From the NCBI RefSeq assembly GCF_030651835.1, contig NZ_JAUSBX010000008.1, positions 1-40,571 on the forward strand: DNA of 40,571 bases, read 5' to 3'. The position numbers and the translations under genes were made by a program. Shown here piece after piece: positions 18,559 to 27,533 of the stretch (its first letter is position 1; the number at the start of each line of letters is the position of its first letter). The notes under the pieces were generated by a model. The model was not told the origin of the DNA. It saw only the letters and a list, made by a program, of their open reading frames with translations, and made no database searches. The DNA is from Methylicorpusculum sp. (GTDB taxonomy: Bacteria; Pseudomonadota; Gammaproteobacteria; Methylococcales; Methylomonadaceae).

Positions 18559-19223
18559 GTATCAGTATCCTTAAAAATATACCCTTGCCCTCTGCGTGTC
18601 TCAAAACGCTCCTTGCCGAGTAAACGCCGCAAATGATTGACATACACTTCAATCACATTACTGTTTTTATCCGAATCCAGATCGTAGACCAGGTCAGTCA
18701 ATGCCGATTTGCTTAACACCCGTCCAGGATTAAGCAAAAAACAACGCAACAAGCGAAACTCTGTACCGGTTAATTCATGCGTTAAACCCGTTTCTGTAGT
18801 CACTTGCTGGCGCGTTTCATCCAGCGTCAATCCTCCCGCCTTTAACAGGCCTGAAGGCTGACGATTCACTCTGTGAATCAGGGCATTGACACGAGCAATC
18901 AATTCTTCGATGTGAAAAGGTTTACCCAGATAATCATCGGCACCGGCTTTAAACCCATCCACTTTTTCATACCAGGCATCGCGTGCAGTCAGCACAAGCA
19001 CGGGTATTGCATTGGAACAGGCCCGCCAGTTGGCCAAAACCTCCAGACCGTTGCGCAAAGGCAGACCCAAATCGAGAATGGCGACGCTGTAAATTCCCTC
19101 ATTACCCAAAAACTCGCCTTCAACGCCGTCATAGGCAACATCAACAGCAAATCCGGCTTTTTCCAAAGCCTTTTTTACCGATTTAACCAAATTCTTATCG
19201 TCTTCTACCAGTAGTAATCGCAT
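18555..19223 (-). CDS. PhoP/QseB-like OmpR-family response regulator
   Basis: A 222-residue regulator with receiver residues D8, D9, D51, T79 and K101 and a C-terminal winged helix ending in ETRRGQGYIF. It is the first gene of a two-gene operon with the PhoQ-like kinase. Together they would control envelope genes; the convergent GT2-LABN-GT39 set is a natural but unproven target. No convincing PhoP box was found upstream of either unit by eye, and the pair may act on distant loci. Confidence 0.9.
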   Translation of the reverse strand: MRLLLVEDDKNLVKSVKKALEKAGFAVDVAYDGVEGEFLGNEGIYSVAILDLGLPLRNGLEVLANWRACSNAIPVLVLTARDAWYEKVDGFKAGADDYLGKPFHIEELIARVNALIHRVNRQPSGLLKAGGLTLDETRQQVTTETGLTHELTGTEFRLLRCFLLNPGRVLSKSALTDLVYDLDSDKNSNVIEVYVNHLRRLLGKERFETRRGQGYIFKDTDT

Positions 19224-19770
19224 GATAGCTAATCCTGATCGTCATGAAAGTTCTCATGCCATTTTTCAGCCTGAGAAAAAGTAAATATTTTTCATAGTGA
19301 ATACCAACAATGATCACTTGAGTCTACAAAAATACAGGCTCTGCTTCATCTGCCTTTCGATCGCTATTCATCAGTGATGACGTTAAAGGTTCAGAACGCG
19401 TGCTGCACCACTTTAAGCACTGTTTACGTGAGTAGTTGAAAAGCAACTATTCACCTCTCCCTATGGAAAAGGGGGGGATTTATTTTAACGATCTCTCCTA
19501 ACCTCTCTTTTTCAAAGAGGGAGACTGAATATACCCATCATAGATCGAAATTCGGCACCGGGGTGCCCGTCAAAGGACGCCGTAAATACATCCATGCTGG
19601 CATAGCCTTTGTCGAACAACCCGTTGCCTCCTTAGGCACTGCCGAAATTTGAAGTGCGAAAGGTATAGTTACGTTGAAAGGACATCAACACCGTTATTCC
19701 GGCTTGGCATCCGGGCTACGGGAATCCGTGCCGGGGCGACCCTGACTTTTAACGCAAATAGTGCCCTGTC
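19224..19770. other. Intergenic region rich in repeats
   Basis: No gene is supported in these 547 bases. A CCTCTTT/AAAGAGG hairpin lies at about 19504-19520, a Y-shaped repeat at 19547-19651 and a degenerate ATTCCGG...GGAATCC palindrome at 19692-19740. The promoter of the PhoP-like regulator must be in the left part, while the right end carries whatever terminates the P-type ATPase gene. Confidence 0.55.
19547..19651. repeat. Y-shaped palindromic repeat, copy C
   Basis: The outer stem pairs AAATTCGGCA (19548-19557) with TGCCGAAATTT (19640-19650), allowing one bulged base. The interior keeps the family core AAAGGACGCCGTAAATACATCC also seen, with changes, at 1-103 and 40460-40558. The stem sequence is unlike the other copies, again with self-complementarity preserved. 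Confidence 0.6.
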
Positions 19771-21732
19771 TTACCTGCGATAATCCGATAACGTTCCGGG
19801 CGGCACAGCGGCTCTTAGTGCATTCAACACGGCAAACACATCGATAATTTCCTGCGTTATTGCCCCGGCTACAGGCGATAAATAACCCATTCCAGCGAAC
19901 CCCATGCCGATGATGCTTAAGGCCATGCCACCGACTGCACTTTGCAGTGCAATGGTGCGCATCCGTTTACCGATATGAAAAAGCTCATCCACTTTTAACA
20001 GCGAACTGTCCAAAATGACGGCATCTGCGGACTCGGCGGTAATATCACTATTTTGTCCAAACGCGATGCCAATGGTGGCGGCCGTTAATGCCGGAGCATC
20101 ATTGATACCGTCCCCCATAAATATGGTTTTGGCCAATTCAGTCTCTTTGCGGACCAACTGCAATTTTTGCTCAGGCGTTTGTCCGAAAAACACATGCTCA
20201 ATCCCTACCAGCTCAGCCAGGTATCTGACTTCTGATTCACGGTCACCGGAAACCAGCATGACCTTATCAAACAAATGACTGGGTTTTAAATGGTTGATGA
20301 AAGACGAACTATCGCTTCGAACCTCGTCGCGAAACCGCAAGGTAGCGGCATAGCGTTCGTCAATCAATACGATACACTCCATCCCGTCAGTGATAGGAGG
20401 CAAACCGGCCGCTTGCATGGGTATGCTGGTCGTCAAGTTTTTTCGGCTGGTGATTTGAATCTGCTTATCAAGCACATAGCCTTTGAGACCTTTGCCTGGC
20501 AGTTCTTGAATATTGGCAACTTCGGATAACCGTATATCCGCTTTTTCAGCCGCCATGACGATGGCACTGGACAAGGGATGTTTAGAGTAACGCTCAAGGC
20601 TTGCCGCATATCGGAGGATGTCGTCCTTGGCAAATTCGGGAATAGGCAGCAATTCAGTCAAAACCGGACGCCCATAAGTCAGCGTGCCGGTTTTATCAAA
20701 AATGGCTGTCCGGCAACTGCCTATTGTTTCAAGAATCGCCGGATTTTTTATCACAATGTCGCGTTTTGCCGCCAACGAGATGGAACTGATAATGGCGACC
20801 GGGATGCCGATCAACAGAGGACACGGCGTTGCAATAACCAACACCGCCAAAAACCTGACTGCGTCTCCACTGAAGCTCCAGGCAATCAATGCGATAGCCA
20901 CGGCGATGGGGGTATAGATGGCACCCAACTGGTCCCCTAACCTTCTGAGTGTGGGCCGTTGTTGTTCGGATTCACGCATGACATTCATGATTTTTGCATA
21001 GCGGGAATCGACCGCCAGCTTGTCGGCCTGAATGGTCAATCCGGCATCACCGTTGATAGCCCCGGAAAGCACTGAAGATCCAACAACTTTTGACATCCTA
21101 TAAGGCTCGCCCGTTAAGTAGGATTCGTCCATGATTCCCGAACCTCTAATCACCGTACCATCAACAGGACAGATTTCATGAGGCAGAATAACCAAGGTAT
21201 CGCCAATCTTGACGTCCTCAATCGCAATATCGACGATACCCTCCGTCGATGTCCTGTGAGCCACTGAAGGCATTCGGTTGGCCAGTGCATCCAGCACTGA
21301 TGACGCCTTTTTTACCGCATACGCTTCAAGCACCGAGCCACCTGAAAGCATTAATACGACTAAAGCGCCTGCCAGATATTCATCCAGCAACACGGATGTA
21401 ATGATAGCGATTCCGGCTAATAAATCAGCACCCCAGTCACCTTGAAAAAGCTTGGCTGTCAATTTGACTATCAAAGGCAGACCGCCTACCAGAAGGACTG
21501 CAATCAATGGCAACTCCATCAAGGTCGCGTGGAGCTGCAGTTGGTTTGCAAACAACCTGAAGGCCGAGTGATCCAGCCAAATTTGCACCCCTACTGTATA
21601 GTGATCATGGACACCGCTGGGGTTAAAGCCATAGTTCAATAGCAAATAACCGCTTATGCCGCCAAGACTGAATGCAGCAATCAATGCTTCAAACGAAAGG
21701 AGTTGTGTGTGAGTACTTTTAATAGCGGCCAT
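19771..21732 (-). CDS. Heavy-metal-translocating P-type ATPase (P1B class)
   Basis: A 653-residue membrane pump. It has the A-domain TGEP motif (207-210), the transmembrane metal motif TPCP (302-305), the phosphorylated aspartate D346 in DKTGT, the HP nucleotide-domain motif (SKHPLSS) and the hinge GDGINDAP. There is no N-terminal metal-binding (HMA) domain and no CxxC. The [11 protein letters not shown] form is unlike the CPC/CPH motif of copper pumps, so the transported metal (zinc, cadmium, manganese or another) cannot be assigned from the motif alone. It appears monocistronic, 44 bp beyond the cytochrome b561 gene's end on the same strand. Confidence 0.88.
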   Translation of the reverse strand: MAAIKSTHTQLLSFEALIAAFSLGGISGYLLLNYGFNPSGVHDHYTVGVQIWLDHSAFRLFANQLQLHATLMELPLIAVLLVGGLPLIVKLTAKLFQGDWGADLLAGIAIITSVLLDEYLAGALVVLMLSGGSVLEAYAVKKASSVLDALANRMPSVAHRTSTEGIVDIAIEDVKIGDTLVILPHEICPVDGTVIRGSGIMDESYLTGEPYRMSKVVGSSVLSGAINGDAGLTIQADKLAVDSRYAKIMNVMRESEQQRPTLRRLGDQLGAIYTPIAVAIALIAWSFSGDAVRFLAVLVIATPCPLLIGIPVAIISSISLAAKRDIVIKNPAILETIGSCRTAIFDKTGTLTYGRPVLTELLPIPEFAKDDILRYAASLERYSKHPLSSAIVMAAEKADIRLSEVANIQELPGKGLKGYVLDKQIQITSRKNLTTSIPMQAAGLPPITDGMECIVLIDERYAATLRFRDEVRSDSSSFINHLKPSHLFDKVMLVSGDRESEVRYLAELVGIEHVFFGQTPEQKLQLVRKETELAKTIFMGDGINDAPALTAATIGIAFGQNSDITAESADAVILDSSLLKVDELFHIGKRMRTIALQSAVGGMALSIIGMGFAGMGYLSPVAGAITQEIIDVFAVLNALRAAVPPGTLSDYRR

Positions 21733-21776
21733 AGTAAGATGTTTCAGTTACCCGGATAAATTAAGCGCAGGTTGGG

Positions 21777-22343
21777 TTATTGTTCAGACTTGGTTTTGAT
21801 TAACTTATAGCCTGTCAACATGGACTTCACCAAACTTTCGCCATGCAAACGACTTTCGACTATAACACCGGCAACATGCAGAACCACTAAAAACAGGGTG
21901 AAATTAGCAAAAAATTCATGAGCTTCCTCCCAAAAGTCACCGTGACTGATTCCAAATCGGGCCAGAGGCCCTGCATGTTCCTCTGCGGCATAAACGGCTA
22001 AACCGGAAATACATATCATCAAAAGACTGATGAATAACAGCAAAATCATGGCCGAACCGGCAGGATTATGCCCGATATAACGTTTAGCCTTGGAGGTGGC
22101 CAAGTCCTTCAAATAAGCGAGTGATTTAGCGGGTGAACAAATAAAATTTGAAAACCTGGCAAACCGGCTACCGGTAAAACCCCAAATAAGACGGAATACC
22201 ATCAAACCAATCACAACATAACCGGCATAAACATGCGGTGTTAAAAATTCCTCTTCAGTAAAGTAGGCAATAAAAAAACTTAATACCAAAATCCAGTGAA
22301 ATAACCGAACCGGTAAATCCCAAACCTTTATTTTGTCTTTCAT
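21777..22343 (-). CDS. Cytochrome b561 family di-heme membrane protein
   Basis: A 188-residue, four-helix membrane protein of the Ni/Fe-hydrogenase-type cytochrome b family. Candidate heme ligands are H16 (VRLFHW), H37 (TPHVYAG), H142 and H156 (VVLHVAG). The start at 22343 is chosen because AGAGGG lies about 8 bases upstream; the frame remains open 34 codons further but without a better site. Such proteins move electrons between quinones and periplasmic cytochromes. No partner cytochrome c or hydrogenase is nearby, so its electron donor is unknown. Confidence 0.87.
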   Translation of the reverse strand: MKDKIKVWDLPVRLFHWILVLSFFIAYFTEEEFLTPHVYAGYVVIGLMVFRLIWGFTGSRFARFSNFICSPAKSLAYLKDLATSKAKRYIGHNPAGSAMILLLFISLLMICISGLAVYAAEEHAGPLARFGISHGDFWEEAHEFFANFTLFLVVLHVAGVIVESRLHGESLVKSMLTGYKLIKTKSEQ

Positions 22344-22680
22344 AGTGAAGCCCTCTTGAATAAAACAAAAACGAATCATATGAAGACAGCCTGAAATCAA
22401 ACTGAAAATGCACAGATGTTCTAACTTAGCCCAAGTTAGACACAAATATTAAAGTTTTTGCCACGATAATCAGCTTTCTTCCTGAATACTGAGAGACATC
22501 CAATTAGTCTATTGATTAGTGGACAAGGATCAGAGAAGATGCACTGAAAAAAAATGCTCCACTTCATAGGACTATTTCAATATGATTCACAACGCTGCCT
22601 CAAGCGAGTACAAGACCGATTAAACGTTGTAAATTCTGCCTTTCAGTAAAAATACCCATGGAGTTTATCTAGCCTAAAGT
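22344..22680. other. Divergent intergenic region
   Basis: These 337 bases separate the divergent cytochrome b561 and DUF2272 genes and must contain both promoters. A 7-bp stem CTAACTT/AAGTTAG with loop AGCCC lies at about 22421-22439, upstream of the cytochrome gene, and could be a dyad operator. No gene, repeat family member or clear -35/-10 pair was recognised. Confidence 0.4.
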
Positions 22681-23460
22681 ATGAAACGGAGCAACAATTT
22701 TCTGACTCGCCTGTTTTTTTCCAACGCCTTATTGTCAAGTGCATTCATGCTTATGAGTTGTACTCCACAGGTATCTGAGCAGTTATATTCCCTATCTCCT
22801 CGCGATGCCAAAATCGCACCGGAAATGGCTGTTCCGAGTGTCCGCGAACGCATGATTTATCTGGCTATTCAAGAATGGAACTTATTCGGCAATCCGGTCG
22901 CCGACTATCAAAGCGATCCGCCAAAATTGATTTTTCCGGATAAAAATACGCCGGTAGATGAGGCCCATCCTGCCTTGTTTTCCCGGGTATTTATGTACTG
23001 GCAAAGCGTATCATCACTGCCACTGTTCGGTTATGAAGGCGAACTTAGGCCTTGGTCGGCTGCTTTTATTGTCTGGCTGGCTAGGAGTGCGGGGGTTTCC
23101 GAAAGTGAATTACCTTCATCGGTACTTCATTGGGATTATATTGAACACATCCTTAAACAGGGTTCGTTCGGACGGTTTATCGCTCACGATGCGCGTTTTC
23201 ATGCCCCGAAACCGGGTGATTTGATTTGCGCGCCGCGCGGCAAAAGTTTTATTGATAAAGTGGATTCATTTGTCCACTTGGTTCGAGGCCCCTATCACTG
23301 CGATTTAGCCGTGAACCGGCACGAGCGCAGTCTCACAGTGATAGGCGGCAATGTTCTGGATGCGGTGAGCATGACTGAAGTAGAACTGGATGCCGATGGT
23401 CATGTGGTGCCCAATGCCAATAGACCCTGGCGCATCATCATTGAACAAAGAGCGCCATAA
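22681..23460 (+). CDS. DUF2272 domain lipoprotein
   Basis: A 259-residue exported protein. The N-terminal signal ends in a near-lipobox LMSC (C27), so it is probably anchored to a membrane. The remainder matches the DUF2272 pattern: a helical RERMIYLAIQEWNLFGNP opening, the central RPWSAAFIVWLARSAGV segment carrying the family serine/alanine site, and a late PGDLIC...YHCDLAV stretch. The fold is probably CHAP/papain-like, but the usual catalytic cysteine is replaced in the central segment (WSAAF), so activity is uncertain. It stands alone, divergent from cytochrome b561 and convergent with the next gene. Confidence 0.78.
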   Translation: MKRSNNFLTRLFFSNALLSSAFMLMSCTPQVSEQLYSLSPRDAKIAPEMAVPSVRERMIYLAIQEWNLFGNPVADYQSDPPKLIFPDKNTPVDEAHPALFSRVFMYWQSVSSLPLFGYEGELRPWSAAFIVWLARSAGVSESELPSSVLHWDYIEHILKQGSFGRFIAHDARFHAPKPGDLICAPRGKSFIDKVDSFVHLVRGPYHCDLAVNRHERSLTVIGGNVLDAVSMTEVELDADGHVVPNANRPWRIIIEQRAP

Positions 23461-23469
23461 TTTCAAAGG

Positions 23470-23733
23470 TTAAAAATGTTTATATTTAACCCAGACGGCA
23501 CAACTGATACCAACAATCACGAAGGCATAGTTGGCAAAAAAAGACATGATCTGCCCCGGGGAGTGTGAAACTGCATCACGCAGGTGCGGCGTCACAAAAA
23601 TAGTCCATAGCAGCGCAGGAACCAGATAAAAACCAAAACCCAAAGCAGCATGTAAAATGGCATTTTTACCCTTTTTGAGCGCGTTTTTATAATACCAATA
23701 CGAGATAAGCAAAGCCGATATTGTCCCAATCAC
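23470..23733 (-). CDS. Small membrane protein of unknown function
   Basis: An 87-residue protein with about three hydrophobic segments (near 1-13, 29-49 and 62-81) and a basic YYKNALKKGKN loop after the first helix. It starts at a GTG, with a run of G residues upstream that could act as ribosome binding site. It ends 31 bp short of the end side of the phosphatase gene on the same strand and may follow it in the transcript. I do not recognise a named family. Confidence 0.6.
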   Translation of the reverse strand: MIGTISALLISYWYYKNALKKGKNAILHAALGFGFYLVPALLWTIFVTPHLRDAVSHSPGQIMSFFANYAFVIVGISCAVWVKYKHF

Positions 23734-23763
23734 CAGACACCCCCCAGTAGAAATAGTAACGTA

Positions 23764-24528
23764 TTACATTAAAGGCAGAATTTGATCCAGAATTTTACCG
23801 TTGGTAACCAGTATCTGTTTCGGAAAAATACCTTCATTGCCCTTAAAATCGGTAACGGTTGCCCCGGCTTCTTTGGCAATCAATGCGCCGGCAGCGACAT
23901 CATATAAATTAAGCTCCTGTTCCCAGAAAGCATCGACCTGCCCGTCCGCCACCATACAAATATCCATTGCTGCCGAACCAAACCGTCTCTGGCCGGTCGT
24001 TCGCTCGGCAATACGACAGAAACGTTGTAGGTTGTTTTCTTTCAAATAGCTTCTGAGACACGCAAAGCCGGTCGCTACCATCGCATCACCCAGCACTGTT
24101 TCGGATGATACGGTGGTGGGTTCGCCGTTTTTAAATGCGCCTTTACCCAGCTCCGCGCAGTAATAGTCATTGACGGTGGGAACATAAACAGCACCAAAAA
24201 CGATCTGATTATCGATTTCCAGCGCCACACTGATGGACCAGAAATATTGTCCTTTGGCGAAAGAATGTGTACCGTCTATCGGATCGACAATCCAGCGACT
24301 GCTCTGATTGGCAGTTTGTCCGCTTTCTTCTCCCCAAAAGCCGTATTCAGGATATTCTTTTGTCAGAACCTTCTGGAGATAAGCTTCAACGGCCACATCG
24401 GCCGCGGTAACAAAGTCGCGAGGTTTCTTTTTATTGATGCTCAGATTTTTAAGGTCTTTAAAATGGCTTAATGCGATCGCTCCGGCTTCACGCACTATTT
24501 TTTCAAGCTGAGCAGATGAAATTGACAT
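23764..24528 (-). CDS. Inositol-monophosphatase-family phosphatase (possible histidinol phosphatase)
   Basis: A 254-residue cytosolic phosphatase with the metal-site motifs of the family: WGEES (E67, E68), VDPIDGT (D82, D85) and a C-terminal LYDVAAGALIAKEAG helix. The combination resembles HisN-type members that dephosphorylate histidinol phosphate, but inositol phosphates or other sugar phosphates are possible. I set the start at the ATG at 24528; the frame has an in-frame TTG one codon earlier. No histidine biosynthesis genes lie nearby. Confidence 0.86.
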   Translation of the reverse strand: MSISSAQLEKIVREAGAIALSHFKDLKNLSINKKKPRDFVTAADVAVEAYLQKVLTKEYPEYGFWGEESGQTANQSSRWIVDPIDGTHSFAKGQYFWSISVALEIDNQIVFGAVYVPTVNDYYCAELGKGAFKNGEPTTVSSETVLGDAMVATGFACLRSYLKENNLQRFCRIAERTTGQRRFGSAAMDICMVADGQVDAFWEQELNLYDVAAGALIAKEAGATVTDFKGNEGIFPKQILVTNGKILDQILPLM

Positions 24529-24614
24529 CAAATTTAACCTATTGTTGGGTCGAAAAATAATAGTATCGATTCTATCATGACGAATCGCTGGCGTCGTTTA
24601 TCAAATGAATCAAT

Positions 24615-24748
24615 CAACAATTCTAAGTTTGATGCTAAAAAAAGGTTGGGTTAAGCTTTGCGGGGATGCTGCCATCAAGCCCCATGAATAGGTCTACGGC
24701 GTTCCTGGCAAGGCTTACGCCGCCCTTCAAACACTTCTGGCATTGCTG
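24615..24748. repeat. Y-shaped palindromic repeat, copy D (lacks one hairpin)
   Basis: The inner stem pairs about 24643-24664 with 24706-24727 (TTAAGCTTTGC against GCAAGGCTTACG, several wobble-type mismatches). Left and right flanks, AATTCTAAGTTTGATG and TTCAAAC...ATTGCTG, match the outer arms of the copy at 31724-31887. The GCAGCA/TGCTGC hairpin is shortened in this copy. It occupies most of the gap between the phosphatase and the ceramidase-like gene. Confidence 0.6.
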
Positions 24749-24800
24749 ATGATTCAACCGTATCAGGCTTTGTTAACGCTAACTGTGTAAGGCGTGGAAA

Positions 24801-25571
24801 ATGAAAAATCCATTATTACTTAAATACCGCTCATGGGCCCTGGTCTGCATCAGTCTGACTTGCATAATTGGGGTGTTGTTTTTACCGGCCATTCCGCAGC
24901 TTCCGGGCTATCACGGATTAGCTGATGATCGCAGCCTCTTGGGTATACCGAATATGTTGAACATATTGACCAACATACCTTTCACACTCGTTGGCATAGC
25001 CGGTATCCGCTTGCTTGCAAAAGAGCACGCACTGAACGTGCTTGTCGAACTGAAGGCCTGTTATTACTGGTTTTTCACCGGCATCGCAGGCGTTGGATTG
25101 GGTTCGATTTACTATCACAGCGATCCGTCCAATGACACATTATTGTGGGACAGGCTGCCCATGTCGATTGCTTTTATGTCATTTTTTTGCATTATTCTCG
25201 GCGAATATGTGTCGATAAAAATGGCTAAATCACTCAGTTATCCTTTACTGCTTGTCGGAGCCGGGTCTGTTCTTTATTGGTGGTTAGGCGAAAAACAGGG
25301 CCACGGTGATCTACGCATCTATGGTCTTGTCCAGTATCTGCCGCTTTTGTTGATGCCGGTCATTTTACTGATATACCCTGCCAAGTTCTCTCACGGAAAC
25401 CGGTATTGGGTTTTTTATGGCTTATACGGGCTAGCCAAAGTTTTTGAAATCGCGGACTTGCCGATTTATCAACTATTGGGATTTATCAGCGGACACAGTT
25501 TGAAACACTTGGCGGCTGCGGCAGGCTGCGCCGTTTTTTTAAGTCAACTGATAACCCGAAAAGCCCATTAA
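24801..25571 (+). CDS. CREST-superfamily membrane hydrolase (alkaline ceramidase-like)
   Basis: A 256-residue protein with about seven membrane helices. Conserved CREST residues are recognisable: a serine and histidine in GSIYYHSDPSNDTLLWDRLP, the aspartate there, and paired histidines in SGHSLKHLAAA. Eukaryotic relatives hydrolyse phytoceramide; bacterial members are poorly characterised and may act on other amides or lipids. No sphingolipid biosynthesis gene is seen in the window. It is a single gene followed by mltB. Confidence 0.78.
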   Translation: MKNPLLLKYRSWALVCISLTCIIGVLFLPAIPQLPGYHGLADDRSLLGIPNMLNILTNIPFTLVGIAGIRLLAKEHALNVLVELKACYYWFFTGIAGVGLGSIYYHSDPSNDTLLWDRLPMSIAFMSFFCIILGEYVSIKMAKSLSYPLLLVGAGSVLYWWLGEKQGHGDLRIYGLVQYLPLLLMPVILLIYPAKFSHGNRYWVFYGLYGLAKVFEIADLPIYQLLGFISGHSLKHLAAAAGCAVFLSQLITRKAH

Positions 25572-25711
25572 AGGTGAACTGTTTTTTGACTGGTCAATGC
25601 GTTAAGATTGATTTAAGCTCTACCGCAAATTAACCACAAGTAAAGTAAGCCAGACTTTAACTGTATAAGGTTACAATTTTCAGTTAATCAGAGTGTAAAG
25701 AGGAAATCAGC

Positions 25712-26848
25712 GTGAGAAGAAATGTCGTCCTATTAATGCTACTCCTGACAGGATGCGCCTCACAGACCCAACAGGTCGATCCACCTAAAACTCCGAAAGC
25801 GCCGGCAAAGCAAGCTGTTTTGATTCAAAAACCGGTGATTCAGGCTTTACCTATGCCGGTTGGCGGTTACTCTGCACAGCAAGTGACCGGAGACTATGCC
25901 CGTTATGCGGAATTAGCAAAATTCATTGATTCTATGCATCAAAAGCACGGGATAAGTCCTGAATACCTTAAAGGTCTGTTTTCACAAGCAAAACGGAAGA
26001 ACTGGACGCTGGATTATCTGAGAAAATCGGATGCAGAAGCGGGGTTCGGTCCTGGAGGTACCGTGAGTCCTTTGCCGGTTAAGCCCTCCAAAGGGAGCTG
26101 GACACGTTACCGGTCCAAATTTCTGGGCGAACGGCATATTAATGGCGGCGTAGCTTTTGCCAGGAAATATCACAATACCCTGCAAAAAGCGACACAGACC
26201 TATGGCGTCCCTTCCGAATACATCATCGGCATACTGGGTGTAGAAACCTCTTACGGTGGCTTTGTCGGCAATCACCGTATTATTGACGCACTCACAACGC
26301 TGGCGTTTGATTACCCGCGCAGAGCAGACTATTTTCGTGGAGAACTGGAGAATTTTCTGGTCATGACGGCCCGCGAACGGATGGACCCCGCAAAACCGGT
26401 GGGTTCATTTGCGGGCGCCATGGGACTGGGCCAATTTATGCCCAGCAGTTTTTTGAACTGGGCCGTAGATTTCAATGGTGATGGTAAAAAAGATTTGTGG
26501 AATCCCGAAGACGCCATCGGCAGTGTTGCCAATTATTTTGCGCAACACGGATGGCAACCGGGTAAACCCGTCGTTACGAGGGCCAAGCTTAAAACCAACC
26601 AACCTTTGAATATCGAGTTTGGCTTGAAAACTCGTTACCTGTTGCCTGAATTGAACCGGGCCGGTGTTTTTCCGGCCGAGCCATGCGCGTGTAATGATCC
26701 GCTGAATTTATTGTTGCTCAGACATGAAACGCATGATGAATACCGCTTAGGTCACCCCAATTTTTATGTCATCACCCGTTATAACCAAAGCACCCATTAT
26801 GCGATGGCTATCCATGAACTGGCCCAGACCATCAAGCGGGCTATTTAA
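25712..26848 (+). CDS. mltB: Membrane-bound lytic murein transglycosylase B
   Basis: A 378-residue lipoprotein with signal and lipobox LTGC (C15), then a proline-rich linker and an Slt35-type catalytic domain. The catalytic glutamate is E178 in GVETSYG. The GAMGLGQFMPSSF segment and the calcium-loop-like DFNGDGKKDLWN follow. It cleaves peptidoglycan between N-acetylmuramic acid and N-acetylglucosamine with formation of 1,6-anhydro ends, at the inner face of the outer membrane. The GTG start has AAAGAGG 7-8 bases upstream. It stands alone and converges on the MotY-domain gene. Confidence 0.92.
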   Translation: MRRNVVLLMLLLTGCASQTQQVDPPKTPKAPAKQAVLIQKPVIQALPMPVGGYSAQQVTGDYARYAELAKFIDSMHQKHGISPEYLKGLFSQAKRKNWTLDYLRKSDAEAGFGPGGTVSPLPVKPSKGSWTRYRSKFLGERHINGGVAFARKYHNTLQKATQTYGVPSEYIIGILGVETSYGGFVGNHRIIDALTTLAFDYPRRADYFRGELENFLVMTARERMDPAKPVGSFAGAMGLGQFMPSSFLNWAVDFNGDGKKDLWNPEDAIGSVANYFAQHGWQPGKPVVTRAKLKTNQPLNIEFGLKTRYLLPELNRAGVFPAEPCACNDPLNLLLLRHETHDEYRLGHPNFYVITRYNQSTHYAMAIHELAQTIKRAI

Positions 26849-26897
26849 GAAGCGCTTGTGTGAAAGAGGAATTTCTAATCCACTCTCGAAAAAGACG

Positions 26898-27452
26898 CTA
26901 AAAGTTTTCGGGAGTTGAACGGGAATGAACCATATTTTTCCGGCAATTTAAAAACTCATCGTAAGCGATCCCGAATTTTATCGGCGAAACAGCGACGCGT
27001 ATTTCCCGCATGTCCAGATCAGAAATTGCGCTCAAATAAATGAAAGTCGGCGAGTGGCCTTGTAATAAAGCATCCATCATAAGCTCTGCCGCATCGCCAT
27101 AGGCGCTGAGCCGGCTAAAATCCTTGATTTTTTCGGGGGGGTCCAGGTAAACCAGATGTTGATCAAAAGACGCCTCATGATGCATCCATTGCGCTGGGGC
27201 AATGGCCAGATTGGCCTTGATAATCGTTGGCCTGACTCGATATTCCTGAATTGAAAACCTGAGGGATGAACCTGATTGATGAACAAATTCGGCTTTTCCA
27301 TAACGAGGAATCTCTTGTGTCAGCAGGCAAGCCGATTTGGTTTTGCTAAGAACCCAGCTTGCCTCCAACATCGGCACGTCATAGTAGTCCGCATAGCTGT
27401 TCAAGCTGCTTAGAATGAGACAAAGACTGATCAAACTGATATTACGCTTCAT
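26898..27452 (-). CDS. Exported stand-alone MotY N-terminal-domain protein
   Basis: A 184-residue protein with a signal peptide ending near residue 21 (NSYA). The mature part resembles the N-terminal domain of the flagellar T-ring protein MotY: YYDVPMLEASW, then a CLLTQEIPRYGKAEF segment and a paired cysteine near residue 171. In MotY this domain docks on the stator while a C-terminal OmpA-like domain grips peptidoglycan. Here the protein ends after the first domain. There is no frameshifted OmpA-like remnant before the convergent mltB, so it is a natural short form or an old truncation. No flagellar genes are in the window. A candidate 11-bp-period box precedes it. Confidence 0.75.
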   Translation of the reverse strand: MKRNISLISLCLILSSLNSYADYYDVPMLEASWVLSKTKSACLLTQEIPRYGKAEFVHQSGSSLRFSIQEYRVRPTIIKANLAIAPAQWMHHEASFDQHLVYLDPPEKIKDFSRLSAYGDAAELMMDALLQGHSPTFIYLSAISDLDMREIRVAVSPIKFGIAYDEFLNCRKNMVHSRSTPENF

Positions 27453-27489
27453 GGTGCGCCAACGTGTATGCCAAAGCGATTGAAAAAGG

Positions 27490-27517
27490 ATTAATCAACC
27501 ATTAATCCTGATTTAAC
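27490..27517 (-). promoter_or_regulatory. Candidate three-unit, 11-bp-period box upstream of the MotY-domain gene
   Basis: On the plus strand, ATTAAT at 27490, ATTAAT at 27501 and TTTAAC at 27512 are exactly 11 bp apart. They lie 38-65 bp upstream of the start at 27452. The period and consensus (TTAA-centred half-sites, 5-bp spacers) match the arrays at 2247 and 11536 but with A/T-rich variation. AT-rich chance repeats are possible. Confidence 0.4.
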
Positions 27518-27533
27518 TGACTGCCTTAACTCT

